From contig OX596335.1 of the NCBI GenBank assembly GCA_951394405.1, positions 3,906,001-3,970,000 on the forward strand: a stretch of 64,000 nt of DNA, in the 5' to 3' direction. Below, piece by piece: positions 10,640-23,110 of the stretch (position 1 is the stretch's first letter; the number at the start of each line of letters is the position of its first letter). A program made the translations under genes and the position numbers. The DNA comes from Coprinellus micaceus (Eukaryota; Basidiomycota; Agaricomycetes; Agaricales; Psathyrellaceae). Under the pieces are notes generated by a model that was not told the origin of the DNA, searched no databases, and was given only the letters and a program-made list of their open reading frames with translations.

Positions 10640-11574
10640 TGGGCATTGAATGCGGAACACAGAGTAGTTGCTTGAGACAGTTTCCCACCCCGGCCTGAGT
10701 GATACCTTCATATGCCATGCCATGCCAGAACGCAGACAATGCATCCTTATCACATTATACCGCCACAATAGATGCATAGCACGGATGTCGAGCACATTCA
10801 GTATATCAACACAGCTTGTTTCTTCTTAATTCAAGAAAGATTTCGTCGTTCTAACCAAAACCCGCTATTCGGCTCCTCATCGCGATTAAGCGCTCGTGCC
10901 AAACAAAGGACCACCTCATCTTAGATATCGGGCAGCCCTCATTTTCAGCGCGCCCTAATGTTATCCATATATTCGGGCCATGTATCGTTAAAATACTGGA
11001 TGTATCGCCCCCTAGAGCACGAGATCACCTGGGAGAATAGACCACCCACATTTTAAGCGCCCAAGCCTTCTGCCACCACACTCGACCATTGGCTCCAGTA
11101 TCCGGGCGATCTGCACGGAACGCGGGTTTAACTTCGGGCTTTAATGTCGTAGCCTTAATTGCCTCTCCTGAGTCTCGCGAGCTGTGGAACGCGGGGGCCT
11201 GTCGCTCAACATCTCATTGATCCCAATTCACGCTCGGTGCAGAGCTTCTGGTAACTGAACCAGGTTGAGATACGCCCCAGCGCTCAGCGATAGGATTCAA
11301 GAACATAATAATACCCCAGGAAGGAAGACAAAGAGAAAACTATTTACAGATAGTGTGCCACACTCAGCTATATAGCAACGAGTCGGCACGCATGGCTGCC
11401 CGTCATGGGCAACAGAATTAAGGAGAAGGTATGTAACAAATAAGGCTAGAGTTCGATGACATGGATTCTGGAAGGCGTTACTCCCGGTAACGTGGTAATA
11501 TGGACGGTTTGGGGCCCTAAAACCTGAAGTAAGTAGAGTACATAACCATAGGCGGTGTTGTAAAATATATGCCT
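10640..11574. other. Non-coding stretch between convergent genes A2 and B2
   Basis: No coding frame is convincing. It contains one exact motif TTAAGCGCCCA (11053-11063) and one variant TTAAGCGCTC (10886-10895). Confidence 0.5.
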
Positions 11575-12302
11575 CTAACTGACGCCGTCTTCGAGAAACC
11601 GACGAACCCGGGAGGCCACACGACGAACAAGGTTGTTAGGTGGTGAACTTGGGAGAGCTTCAGCTTCGTTTCGCAAGTCAAGGAAGTGCTTGACACTGGG
11701 ATTTGTCGAAATGCTGTAGAAAAGGTCGATTACAGCATGCCGACAGTTATTAGCCAAAAGGTCATATCGAAGCCCTTCCGCGGAACGGATTTGCAAAATA
11801 CTCCTGACTGAGAAATGTCAGACTTATGCCCAGGTGTTTTCAAAAGGGGTGACGTACAAGTGCTCACGATCTGTTCGTGGTTCAAAAGGGTCTCTCCGAT
11901 GTGCTTGCTTTCAACGATATCTTGGAATTCGATGGGATTGTAGTCCAGCCAAATGAAAGGCTTATGTTCGATCTTGATATGATAGTGCTGTCCGTCGACC
12001 TCTAAGGCCCAGTGAGTTCCATCGTCGCCTGCCAGGTTTGCAAGCGCGCGAACCCTGAGGGACTCGACTTTGCGCTTCACAAGGTAAACAGGCACTGGCC
12101 TGTGGGAGTTGCCCGAGGAGGGCTCAGACGGGGGTGACCAGTAACCTCCTTGCGGTGGAGGTATATAATAGGGGGCCGGCGGAGCGGTAGGTGGCAGTGG
12201 GTGATATGGTGGTGGAGCGGGAGATGGGTAAGGAGGTGGATAGAACGCTGAGGGCTGAGGAGGTGGCCACCAAACTGTTATAACTTTGGTGGTTGTTGGC
12301 AT
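11575..12302 (-). CDS. LRAT-like (permuted papain-fold) protein with Pro/Tyr-rich N-terminus, copy B2
   Basis: Two exons, 12302-11858 and 11807-11575, encode 225 residues. The Pro/Tyr-rich N-terminus is only about 65 residues, against about 215 in B1. The domain starts at VYLVKRKV and keeps AGDDGTHWALEV (His97), YHI and YDLLANNCRHAV (Cys170). The His-to-Cys distance is 73 residues here and 69 in B1. The intron is in the same place and phase. The tail after the Cys motif is basic and poorly conserved. As in B1, the predicted catalytic pair is intact, which argues for a functional enzyme or a fold retained for binding. The partner gene A2 lies convergently downstream. Confidence 0.8.
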
Positions 12303-13425
12303 GGCGGTGTGTTCAACAAGAAAGAGCTGGGGAGGTTGGTAAGTAGCGCGAAATATTTTCAGTGGAAGGGTATCCTTTTATACGCCTATGGCAAAAGAGT
12401 TACTATGGTTATTGCACACAAGTCTGAGCAGATCTGGCAATCTACCGACCGTGACGGAGGTGTACTCGCCGTTGACCAACTTTTTGGGTCCCCATAGTAT
12501 GTCGATCCGGGTGCTTCGCTCTGCACAGAGGACGGATAACTTCGGTTTAACGGACTAAGCCGGGACTGGTTCATAGGACAACGCCTCTGGCAGGGAGGGT
12601 GACAGATTCCTCATCCAATTTGCCCCGTTGGGCAACAGGTGAGGCCGAGTGATTATGATTTATGCCGCACGTCAGGTTCATATAGCTTCACAGCTTAAAG
12701 GGGGTGATATGTAGTATTAGTCCCCTCATTTTCACTGCCATCGCCCACAGCATTCAATTATCGATCCTGGTAGAATATTGGTAACTCGTCCAAGTGTGAG
12801 ATCCAATTGAGCTGCTGCTGCTGCTAAATCGAGGATGGTACGCAGTCCGAGTGTGCACTGGGCCTACGTAGCTCGTGAGACGCCAGTTAAACATTAGGCG
12901 CCCAACGTGTCAGCGGCTGACTAAGCCCAGCCCCACAAAAATTCAGTCAGCCCAACCAAGATCCTGATATAAGTAGGTCGTAAGTCGAAGTCGAATGTGT
13001 TTGTTGAATGGGACGTGAGTATTACAAGGCGTTTCAGTCGAAGCGGGGATCCGAGCAAACGGGGCGTGAAGGGGGTCAAGGTAGACGCATGAAGTACGAA
13101 TCGAATATGCGTAAGAGATATAGTATCGAATAAAAAGACCGGGGGGTGTAAGCAGATAGATACTATATCCACCCTCCACACGAAAGAGGCGCGCTGCGCT
13201 CTTAGTTAGCGTGCGAAGGGTTGGGGTATCGTGGATGGTAGGGTAGTGGGTAAAGAGGGGACGACATTGGTGGTGGTAACAGTACAACGGACAAAGCGTT
13301 AGTGGTTTCGAATTTCTGGGGGGCCGGTGGGAGAGTATCAAGATGAGAGGAAGAGAAGGAAGGGAGAGGGTAGGTAGGGGAGATTTGGGAGTAAAGAAGG
13401 GAGAGAGGGAAATGAGGGACGTCGT
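12303..13425. other. B2 promoter and chitin synthase 3' flank
   Basis: The left part is the promoter of gene B2 and includes a TTAGGCGCCCA variant at 12894-12904. The right part is probably the 3' UTR of the chitin synthase gene. No gene is supported. Confidence 0.5.
12374..12382 (-). promoter_or_regulatory. TATA box of gene B2
   Basis: The minus strand reads TATAAAAGG about 72 bp before the ATG at 12302. Confidence 0.55.
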
Positions 13426-16415
13426 TTAGAATCCGATTAACCGGAGGAGCAGGTAGAGAATGGAGCCCGTCATACGAACCGCGGACAAGCCAGCGCTAGA
13501 AAGAATAATCGAATCAGCTTCCGCACAAAACGAGACACCAGACAGAAGAAAAGGCAACTCACAAGACGTAGAACAAGAACGTCAAGTACGGGTTGAACGC
13601 ACTCGAATCATCGGTATTAAACCTCTTCGCAACCCACTCCGTGAACGCCTGAGACGTGAACACAAGGATAAGCACCATGTTCGAGCCGACCCACGCCAGG
13701 ACGACGTTCGTCCTGCTGTTCCTATCATGATCAGCCTGCTTCGTCGTCGCGTCCCGATGCTCCTTCTCCTCCACGGGCTTAACCCTCAACGCATTCCTAC
13801 TCGCAGCCCACAGCTGCTCGACGTCCTCCTTGGCGGTGGGGAGCTCGACCTCCATCATCTCCTTCCCGTCCTCGCCCTTGACCTTCTTCGCGCCGCCCAG
13901 ATCCTTCGCGGAGCCGTTATCTCCCTTCGTCCCCCACGTCACGTCGTGCAAATTGCACATGGCGTACATCATGAGGATGTTAACGTACGAGGGGAGGAGG
14001 AACATGTATTGGAAGAAGCTCGTGAACATGTGCCAGGGCTCAAAGTGGATGAACGACGCGATAAAGTACATTCCGTACGTGGCGAGGACGGCGACGGTGA
14101 TTTCCTGGAGGGTCTTGTTCTTGGCGAAGAGCTCGGGGAAGTTTTTCCACCCGTCGACGCTGTGCGGGACGGCGAGGTAGACGGTGTAGGCGGCGCACCA
14201 GGAGGTGATGATGTTGCAGAAGCCGAAGAGGATCATGGCGACGCTGTATGTCCATTTGGAGCCTTGGGGTCGGTTGCCGAGAGAACAGACGAGGACGACG
14301 AAGAGCAGACCGATGTAGAGGTTGAGGAAGATTTGGAAGATCCATTTGCCAGCGCCGCTGCTCAGGAACTTGAAAGCGTCTTGACCGTCTGAAGTAGCCG
14401 AGGAGACCAGCTGAAAATTTGTCAGCATCAACCCTAGATAGATTGAGCAAGGCACCTACGAAGAAGAAAGCCAGGTAAAAGTTCGCCAGAGAGGTCCAAG
14501 TGAAGAGCAGCTGAATCGCATTGTACAAGAACTCAAATTGCAGGAAAATCTTGCGGAAGAAGCCCTGTCCGCTCGTCCAGATCCTGAAGAAAAAGACCGT
14601 GGCATGGATCGAGGCAAAGAGGGACCCGTTGAGCCAACGCCGACGTTGCGAAATGAACTCGGGAACGCTAGTGGGGACATCGGTGGACGCTTTGGCACTC
14701 TTGACGTAGTGCAGAGTCCACCCTTCCTTCTTCTTTGTGACGATTTCGAAGCAGAGAATACGATCTTCGGCAAGGTACATGTTGCGCTCTAAAAATAGTG
14801 TAATTCAGTGAGTGATGCGCGGTTTTCCAAGTATGGCGAATTCGCAAGCTCACCGAACAAGCCAGCCCCGCTACCCGAGCCGTGCATGGTCTCTCCCCTG
14901 AAGTAGGAAGCCAAGGGACCGCGCCCGTCGGCGCCATTGAGCAGCGCCTTGTAGCGATACGCGCTGAAAGCACCAGGAAGCACGCTGATGTAGCCAAAGA
15001 CGCTCTATAGCGATGATCAGTATGTGCTGGTAAGGCGGCTGGCTTGTGGATCTGCACGAACCTCCAATGGCTTGTCGAGAATGTTGGACATCTTGTATTC
15101 AAAGTTCTGTGATGCGGCGAGAGGGCTCGTCAAGAGCAGGCCGCAGCCTCGGCCGCTGTCAACGCAAATTCTAGAAGGAAGGCCGTCGTTAGCTGATCAT
15201 TCAAACTGCCTATTGTGAATACGCACTCTCCACACGCGCCACCGACGCCTGGGTGCTTGTCAAAGCCTGAATAGAGTGAGTGAATGGCTTCGGTGTGACC
15301 AGAAGACCCACGTACATTTCCACAGCTCGTAAATCGACGTTCCTGTTGGCTTGGTTCCGACATCAAGGAGGATACATACTGTTCCAGAAAGTTAGGAACA
15401 GTGGGGTCGCGGGTACAGAGCGGATGCAGTACGCACCGTTTGGTTTGAGAAGCGGGCCAAAAGCGTTGAAGAACCACCGATGGCTGTTAAGCTTCTTCTT
15501 GTTCTGCTCCTTCAAACAGAACAAGACTTGAACGGGGCAGGAGGACGGGGATACTTCGCCGGTGTCGGTGACCTGGACCTGGGTAGTGTACTCGAAGATA
15601 TGGGCGGTGACGTCCTTGCCGGCAACGGAGTCCTTTGCAATGCCTTCCTGGTAGCAACCCATCAAACTGAGGACTTGGAGCGTGCGCTTGTTGACCTTGG
15701 TGCGACCGTCGGAGACGACGCAGACGACGACCTTTTTCCACCCCTCGGGGCCCCACATCTTGGACTTGTTGCGACCACAGAGGTGCTGGATGTTCTTCAT
15801 GACACCGCTCATGGTCCGCACGAATAGAACTTCGTCTTCGTTGTACATGGTCATGACGATGAAGAGCTCGGTCTGCCTGCCCATGAGATAAGGGCGGAGA
15901 GTGTAGCGCGAGGACATGAAGTCGTCAGGGTCGCACGTCGCAGCGGTGTAGCGCATCTTGGCGAACTCTTCGACATTTGTCTTGTCGCTTGGCACGATTG
16001 AGGAGGGAGCTGGGACGTCGAGAACGAGATTGCCGTGTGTGAGTTGGACCTGCCTCACGGATCGTCGCTTCATTAGCTTCTCGCGGGCAGCAGACCAGCC
16101 GGTGCCGTTGTCCCCGTAGCCTCCAGCGAAGCCGACTTGAGGGCCAGGGCGCTGAGGGGGATACTGCGGTTGAGAGTTGTAGGGCATGGGGGGCGCGGGG
16201 GGCAGGGAAACCTGGCTCATTTCGTATCCATGGGGGTTGAGGTGTGCTTGCGAGCCTGCGTAGCTGCTCTGGAAGGACTTTGCGGACTTGGAGTCCCAGT
16301 TGGATTCGCCGTATGTGTTTGCTGGGGGGTATGCTGGGGCGGCGTTGTACCCTGGATTGTTATTGTTGTTATTGTAGTTGGCGTAGGGGCCTTGCTGTTG
16401 CTGCTGATAAGCCAT
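13426..16415 (-). CDS. Chitin synthase (division 1, class I-III type)
   Basis: Makes chitin from UDP-GlcNAc at the plasma membrane. Eight exons (16415-15437, 15378-15316, 15266-15227, 15170-15062, 15004-14854, 14788-14460, 14410-13563, 13495-13426) join in phase to 862 residues, a normal length. The first 100 residues are Gln/Asn/Pro-rich. The chitin synthase N-terminal domain follows ([12 protein letters not shown]), then the catalytic domain with [23 protein letters not shown], the EDR motif at residues 454-456 and QRRRW at 494-498. The last two exons hold the C-terminal membrane spans and end [10 protein letters not shown]. There is no myosin motor, so it is not a class V-type enzyme. It is divergent from the casein kinase gene, with about 0.8 kb between start codons. 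Confidence 0.95.
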
Positions 16416-17224
16416 TGTTCCTTTGTCGTCGAAAGATGGTATTAGTTAGTAGAGAGAGTGGCTACGGCGCTTGCACCGAGAAAAGGAAGGAGAGACGACG
16501 ACGACGAGACCAGCGGGAGGAGGAGATGGCGGTTGCAAAAAGAGCGGAGATGGCTGTCCACCCCGCAATTCACACTGGCCGGCGCTGACTGTCACACGCC
16601 ATTCCGACGCTCTCTCTGCAATATATTGGCCCCAGCGCCCTTCTCGTCCATTTCTCGCCCCACAGCGCGCACACACGCCCCAGAGCCAGGAGGCGAGCCA
16701 GCACCCAGCCAGAGAGCTGCCACCGAGTGCTGGAGGCAGATTGAAACTCCGCTGCACAGCTTGTGGTTGCGTCCTTGTCTGTGACGGTCTCTCCTCTTAA
16801 CACCCTCAGCCCACCGCCCCTTTCCCATCCTCCTTCCTTCCTCCCTCGTCGTCGTCGTCCATCTCATCGGTGAGCATCGTTCTACTCGTCGTCCTCGTCG
16901 TTGTCCCCGGCGCCGCCCATCGCCCTCGCCCCAAATTTGCCTCCCTGCATCCACGCCTCCCCAATCAGGACGGATCCACCAGCACAGCGGCCACAGCCCG
17001 TGGGCGTCTCGTCATATCCCCCGGCGTCATGGTCCATGCCTGCGCAGTGTGCTCGCTGTTAGCCACCTGTTCCCCCCCTTACGTCGTCTTTGATCCACAT
17101 GTCACCCCTTGCTGTTTTCCTAATAAACCCCTCGGCCGCACCCTCTCTTTTCTGACTTCTTCCTCTCCCACCCCACCTCGTGCTGACCGTGCCTCTCCCT
17201 CAACAGCTTTTCTCCCCAACATCG
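16416..17224. other. Divergent promoter region between chitin synthase and casein kinase 1
   Basis: GC- and pyrimidine-rich sequence with CGTCGTCGTC-type runs serves both start codons. I see no additional gene. Confidence 0.5.
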
Positions 17225-18498
17225 ATGGCCGATTCCTCATCACATAGACTCGACCTCCGAGTCGGTGGCAAGTACCGTCTTGGAAAGAAGATCGGTTCTG
17301 GCTCCTTTGGTCCGTTCTTGTTCTTTTCGCCGTCTTGTATGATGGTCCGCTCACCTCATGGATGCAGGTGATATCTACCTCGGGATCAACATCATCTCGG
17401 GCGAGGAGGTCGCCATTAAGCTCGAGTCCGTCAAGGCCAAGCACCCCCAGCTCGAGTACGAATCCAAGGTCTACAAGACCCTCGCCGGCGGTGTCGGCGT
17501 TCCCTTCGTCCGATGGTTTGGCACCGAATGTGATTACAACGCCATGGTTCTCGACCTCCTCGGACCTTCCCTCGAAGACCTCTTCAACTTCTGCAACCGC
17601 AAATTCAGCCTCAAGACCGTTCTGCTCCTGGCAGACCAACTCGTCAGTCCTCCTATTCTTTGCCACTCCCTGGGCGCTCTCCTAACTTTGAGCTTGTCTA
17701 GATCTCTCGCATCGAATACATCCACTCACGCAACTTCATCCACCGCGACGTGAAACCCGACAATTTTCTGATGGGTATCGGGAAGCGTGGCAACCAGGTC
17801 AATGTCATCGACTTTGGTCTTGCGAAGAAATTCCGCGACCCCAAGACCCACCTCCATATCCCCTACCGCGAGAACAAGAACCTCACCGGTACCGCCCGCT
17901 ACACCTCCATCAACACGCACTTGGGCGTTGAGCAGGCCCGCCGTGATGATCTCGAATCTCTCGCCTACGTCCTCATGTATTTCCTTCGTGGCGCACTTCC
18001 CTGGCAGGGTCTCAAGGCTGCCACCAAGAAGCAGAAGTATGACCGCATCATGGAGAAGAAGATGACCACCCCTACCGATCTCCTCTGCCGTGGCTTCCCC
18101 AACGAGTTCGGCATCTTCCTCAACTACACTCGTGCCCTCCGCTTCGACGACAAGCCCGACTACTCCTACCTTCGCAAGCTCTTCCGCGACCTCTTCGTTC
18201 GTGAGGGCTACCAATACGACTATGTCTTCGACTGGAGTGTCCAGCGCGGCGCCCAGGACGATCAGGCTGCTGCCTCCGGATCCAAGGCCGGCACCGGAAG
18301 GCGCAAGGTCGTTCAGGAGCCCGAGGAAGACCACCGCGCCAGCGATAGGATGTGAGTTATCCGTTTCATCTGATTCTATATATCAGTCTCATCTTACCGC
18401 GTAGGCTTCGCTCGCACACTAGGCAGGCGCAGCAGGGTGTCCCCGCACAGGCTCCCCAACCCCGCGCCGCTCGCGGGCGTGATGCCGATCTCTGGTAA
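17225..18498 (+). CDS. HRR25: Casein kinase 1, delta/epsilon type (Hrr25/Hhp-like)
   Basis: A Ser/Thr kinase of the CK1 family, known in fungi for roles in DNA repair, ribosome maturation and vesicle traffic. Four exons (17225-17309, 17368-17642, 17702-18351, 18405-18498) give 367 residues. Visible motifs are GSGSFGDIYLG (ATP loop), VAIKLE (catalytic Lys), [21 protein letters not shown] in place of DFG, and the CK1 signature [15 protein letters not shown]. After the kinase domain comes a short tail of about 70 residues rich in Gln, Ala and Arg, ending in DADLW. The tail is shorter than in budding yeast Hrr25. There is no C-terminal Cys pair for palmitoylation, so it is not the Yck type. Confidence 0.95.
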
Positions 18499-19853
18499 AT
18501 GGGCGGCTCGGTAACGGTGTGGCTATTTTGTCAATTTCTGCGCGTCCCGAGTGTACCGGGCGAATGGGGGGCGGGGGGCAGGTGTAGGTTTCGCTCGGTT
18601 TGAAGGGGGTCAAAAGGAAGACCTCGTGTATTGGCGGAAAGTCCGCGGCTGAGAAGCAGTTGTCAGCATGGTTTTACGGGAAGCTGGTTTTTCGTCATGG
18701 GATATCTTGATGGTGTTCAAGGCCGACTTTGGTGTTCAGCCCAGTCGCTTGCATTCCCACTCGGGAACGCTGACCGGTTGACGACGCACCACTGTCAATG
18801 GCACCCAGATCGGATGTCTCATCGGCTTCGCGTGGAAGCCGCGAAGAACTATTTAACAACGCTTTCTATCTAAACGCATGTGTTATGTGCGCGATGTGCC
18901 CAACCCATCCCCTTACCCTACCTGGCATGGATGCCTCTTATAATCTTCTCTTTCTTCAGAAAACGGACGCTATTTCTATTCACGCCCAACCCCTGACCTT
19001 GTTCCTTCAAGGGACGAGGTCTAGGTTGCGCCGCCTTTTCCCTTGCCTGACAATCATCCCCCAGCCCGCCGTTTTCTCGGGCGCCTTCCTAGGATTGAAG
19101 GCGACCCTCTTGCCTTATTATTCTCCAACCCATCAACGTATTGCTGAATGACTCCCCCTTCCTATTCACGACCTTATGTATCCTCCCCATCCATACCATC
19201 CGTCCCCACCATCACCTCGTTGCCTGTCATTTACACACGATCCCTTGTACCACGTCCACGTCCGGCATTCTTATGCACCCTGACTCGTTTAGTCTTCCTT
19301 CACTCCCTTTTTTACACACCCTTTCGCTTCACTTTTCACCATGGGTTCTCGGCTCACATCCACACTCACATTCCATCACCATCATGCCCCCTTGTCCCCC
19401 TGACTCATCATATCGACTGTGTTCTATCTATCTATCTGTGCATTCTGTCGTCCTTTTGTCCTCCACCTCGCCCTGGACTTGCTTTTGCACGTCTGGGGAG
19501 AGGGCGAGAGAGACGGAAGAGGGCGCCGGGAGAGATGTTGTGGCGGAGGAGGATGTTGCGTTGTAGGAGCTCTTGGGGAGGGGATTGTAAGAGTACGTCC
19601 GGGGAGAAATTGGTGCTGTCGTATGTAAAACTGTAGAAGATGTATAAAATGTTTGATTGAGGCGGATCCGAGTGGAATACTTGAAGTTGGAAGACTTGAA
19701 ACTGAATTCACCGCGACCATCAAGGGTGTTACCAAACAAGTGCACAACAAAGCCTCCACGTCGCTGAATGTGATCACCGCGACCACGACGACTGCATTCA
19801 CGACCTGCTCATCCAAACGAAATCGTCCTCCCCTATTCCTCTCTCTTTCTACC
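18499..19853. other. Intergenic stretch without a recognisable gene
   Basis: About 1.35 kb of mostly pyrimidine-rich sequence with a short TATC repeat near 19426. It probably holds the casein kinase 3' UTR and the coatomer gene promoter and 5' UTR. Confidence 0.45.
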
Positions 19854-22800
19854 ATGGCCTTTGCATCGAAGAAGGAGGACGAGAGCGGGCTGAGCTCGTA
19901 CTACAACAACAAGACCACCGTGATCCAGGAGGCGCGCGTATTCAATGATACGCCTGTCAGTCCGAGGAAGTGCAGGGCGTTGCTCACGAGGATCGTGTAT
20001 CTGCTGTATATTGGGGAGACGTTTGGGACCCAGGAGGCGACGACGCTCTTCTTTGGAACGACGAAGCTGTTCCAGAACAAGGATGTGAGGATTCGTTCTA
20101 CTTGCTTGAAGTGAGATTGGTGATTTATATTGATCTCGTTGGACTCGATGTACAGAGCGCGCTGAGGCAGGCGGTGTATTTGGCGATCAAGGAGCTCGCG
20201 ACGACGGCGGAGGATGTGATTATGGTGACGAGCAGTATCATGAAGGATATGCAAACCAACTCGGATGTCATCTACAGGCCGAACGCTATCCGCGCGCTGT
20301 GCCGTATCATTGACGTGTGTACCCCTCCCCCTTACCCCTCAGGCTGAGTGTACTTATGCGCAAGGTGGAATGTAGCCCTCGATGGCGCAAGGCGTAGAGC
20401 GGTTCTTCAAGGCGGCGATTGTGGATAGGAACCCGGCCATCTCGACTGCGGCGCTGGTATCGGCGTACCACCTCTTCCCGTTCGCCAAGGACGTTGTGAA
20501 GCGGTGGGTGAACGAGGCGCAGGAAGCCGTCAGCGCCAAGTCGTCTGCGTCGTTCTTTGGCTCGAGCTCCGGTGGCGGTGGGTATTTGGGATTCGGGGGC
20601 GGAGCCAAGGAGCAGTCGGGTCATCAGCCAATTCAGTCGACGAGCTATATCGCGCAGTACCATGCGCTCGGACTGCTCTATTTGATTAGGCAGCAGGATA
20701 GGATGGCGGTGACGAAGATGATCCAGCAGCTTGGAGGTGGGAAGTCGGGTGCGGGTACGACGTTGAAGAACCCGATGGCATTGTGTATGTTGATTAGGTA
20801 TGCCTCGAAGGTTATTGAGGAGGACCCCAAGTGAGTACCGTTCTCTCTATACTCCATCTCAACATCTCATTTCAATTTGTGCAGCGTCCAACGCCAGATG
20901 ATCGAGCTCATGGAAGGGTGGCTGCGCCATAAGAGCGATATGGTCAACTTTGAAGCCGCCCGTGCCATTTGCGAGTCAAAGCATGTCCAGCCCCAGCAGT
21001 TGACCAAGTCCATCGCCGTCCTCCAGCTTTTCCTCTCCTCGCCCAAGCCCGTCCTCAAGTTCGCTGCGACCCGAACCCTCGCTGCACTTGCTCTCACCCA
21101 CCCTCAACCTGTCGCCTCTTGCAACGTCGACCTCGAGGCTCTCATCGCCGATCCCAACAGGAGCGTTGCTACCTATGCTATCACCACTTTGCTCAAGGTA
21201 TGTTTGGCGAATAACCTCAACGAGTCTCAAAACTAACATGTCTGCAGACTGGTAACGAAGCCTCCGTCGACCGCCTCATCAAGCAGATTACCGGGTTCAT
21301 GGCGGAGATCAGCGACGAGTTCAAGGTCATCATCGTCGACGCCGTCCGCTCGCTTTGCCTCAAGTTCCCCTCGAAGCATTCCTCCATGCTCACCTTCCTC
21401 TCCGGCGTCCTGCGCGACGAGGGCGGCTACGACTTCAAGCGCGCTGTCGTTGAGGCTATGTTTGACATGATCAAGTACATCCCTGACAGCAAGGAGCAAG
21501 CACTCTCGCACCTCTGCGAATTCATCGAGGACTGCGAGTTCACGAAGCTCTCCGTGCGCATCCTCCATTTGCTTGGGTTGGAGGGACCCAAGAGTCCCCA
21601 GCCGGCCAAGTACATCCGCTTCATTTATAACCGTGTCGTGTTGGAGAATGCGACGGTTAGGGCTGCGGCCGTTACGAGCTTGGCCAAGTTTGGTGTGAAC
21701 TCGAACGAGCCGAGCTTGAAGCGTAGTGTCAGTGTGCTTCTGAGAAGGTACGTGGTGGTGTACGGTGTTTTGTGGTGGGTCGGTATACTCACTCTCGGAT
21801 CGTAGATGCTTGGATGATGTCGATGATGAGGTTCGGGATCGTGCTGCGTTGTACCTCAAGGTCTTCGACGAGGAGGCTTTGGCTGCCACCTACGTCAAGG
21901 AAGGTGGGGATCGTATTCTGTCAGTAATACAAGGATTCAGCTCATATGTTCCCTCTCCACAGAATCCGTCTTCTCCCTCGCCGCCCTCGAGGCCAAGCTC
22001 GTCGCCTACGTCAAGGACCCCGCCGCTGCTCAAGGATCCCTAGATGTTTCGTCTGTACCCAAAATCAGCCGTGCTCAGGCAGCACAAGAGGCTGCCCGTC
22101 CCAGTACCTTGGATACGATTGGTGCCCCCGTTGCCAAATCCACCTCCCCTGCGCCTCAAGCACCCACCGCTGCGGAGACGCAATCTGCGTATGTGGAGCA
22201 GCTTGCGGACGTTCCCGAGTTTGCGAGCTATGGAGCTGTTGTCAACAGCACGGCGACCCCTGCGCAGCTTACGGAGAGCGAGACGGAGTACCAGGTTACT
22301 TGCGTCAAGCATATCTTTAAGGAACATATTGTTTTCCAGGTACGTAGTAATAAAGAACGGAAGTGTGGAGGTGCTGATTTCTCTCGCAGTTCAACGTGTC
22401 AAACACTATTCCCGACACTGTTCTCGAGCAGGTGTCTGTGATCATGACACCCCAAGACGAAGAGATTGGCCTTACCGAAGACTTCATCATCCCTCTCCCC
22501 TCCCTCACCTCCGCCACCTCCCCGGGCATCGTCTACGTTTCCTTCACCCGCACAGACCCCGCCGCCTACACCATTGGTTCCTTCGGTGCCACGCTCAAGT
22601 TCATTAGCAAGGAGCTTGACCCCGCGACCCAAGAGCCCGAGGAGGAGGGATATGAAGATGAGTACCAGGTGGAGGATGTTGAGCTTAGTGCTGGTGGGGA
22701 TTATATTATCCCGAGTTACGCGACGTTTGGATCGGAGTGGGATCGTATGCGGTCGGGACCGAACGCGACGGAAACGTTCTTGTTGGGTGCGATGGATAGC

Positions 22801-23110
22801 CTCAAGGGTAAGCATCGTGATCACTTCATTCATTCATTCAACTCTAACCTTACTGACGCGATCTTCACTTCCAGCCGCTTGCGACTCGATCATCGAGGTC
22901 CTTAACATGGAGCCCCTCGGTGGTTCGGAGTCCCCCACGTCCGAGAGTGTGCATACGCTGCAGCTATCGGGTCTGGCGACCGGCGGCGCAGGTAAGGTCC
23001 TCGCCCGGTGTCGTATGACGTACTCGCGTGGTACGGGTGTTACGATCGAGCTCAGCGTGCGTGCGGAGAAGCAGGAGGTTGTGGATTTGGTGGTGGCTGC
23101 TATTGCATAG
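19854..23110 (+). CDS. SEC21: Coatomer (COPI) subunit gamma
   Basis: The gamma-COP subunit of the COPI coat, acting in Golgi-to-ER retrograde transport. Nine exons (19854-20084, 20156-20314, 20376-20830, 20885-21197, 21248-21747, 21806-21903, 21963-22339, 22390-22807, 22875-23110) join in phase to 928 residues, the usual family length. The alpha-solenoid trunk is plain: [48 protein letters not shown] and [13 protein letters not shown]. The appendage domain follows, with [16 protein letters not shown] and [14 protein letters not shown]. One insertion, rich in Ser and Gly, sits near residues 180-200 and is not usual in animal homologues. Codon use and intron sizes match the neighbours. Confidence 0.97.

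Noticed and set aside
12921..13341. Minus-strand frame downstream of chitin synthase
   Set aside because: It lies in the likely 3' UTR of that gene, with no domain and a pyrimidine-driven composition.
17726..18334. Long antisense frame over casein kinase 1
   Set aside because: It is the mirror of biased codon use in a strongly conserved kinase gene. Similar shadows occur opposite SEC21 and VPS33.
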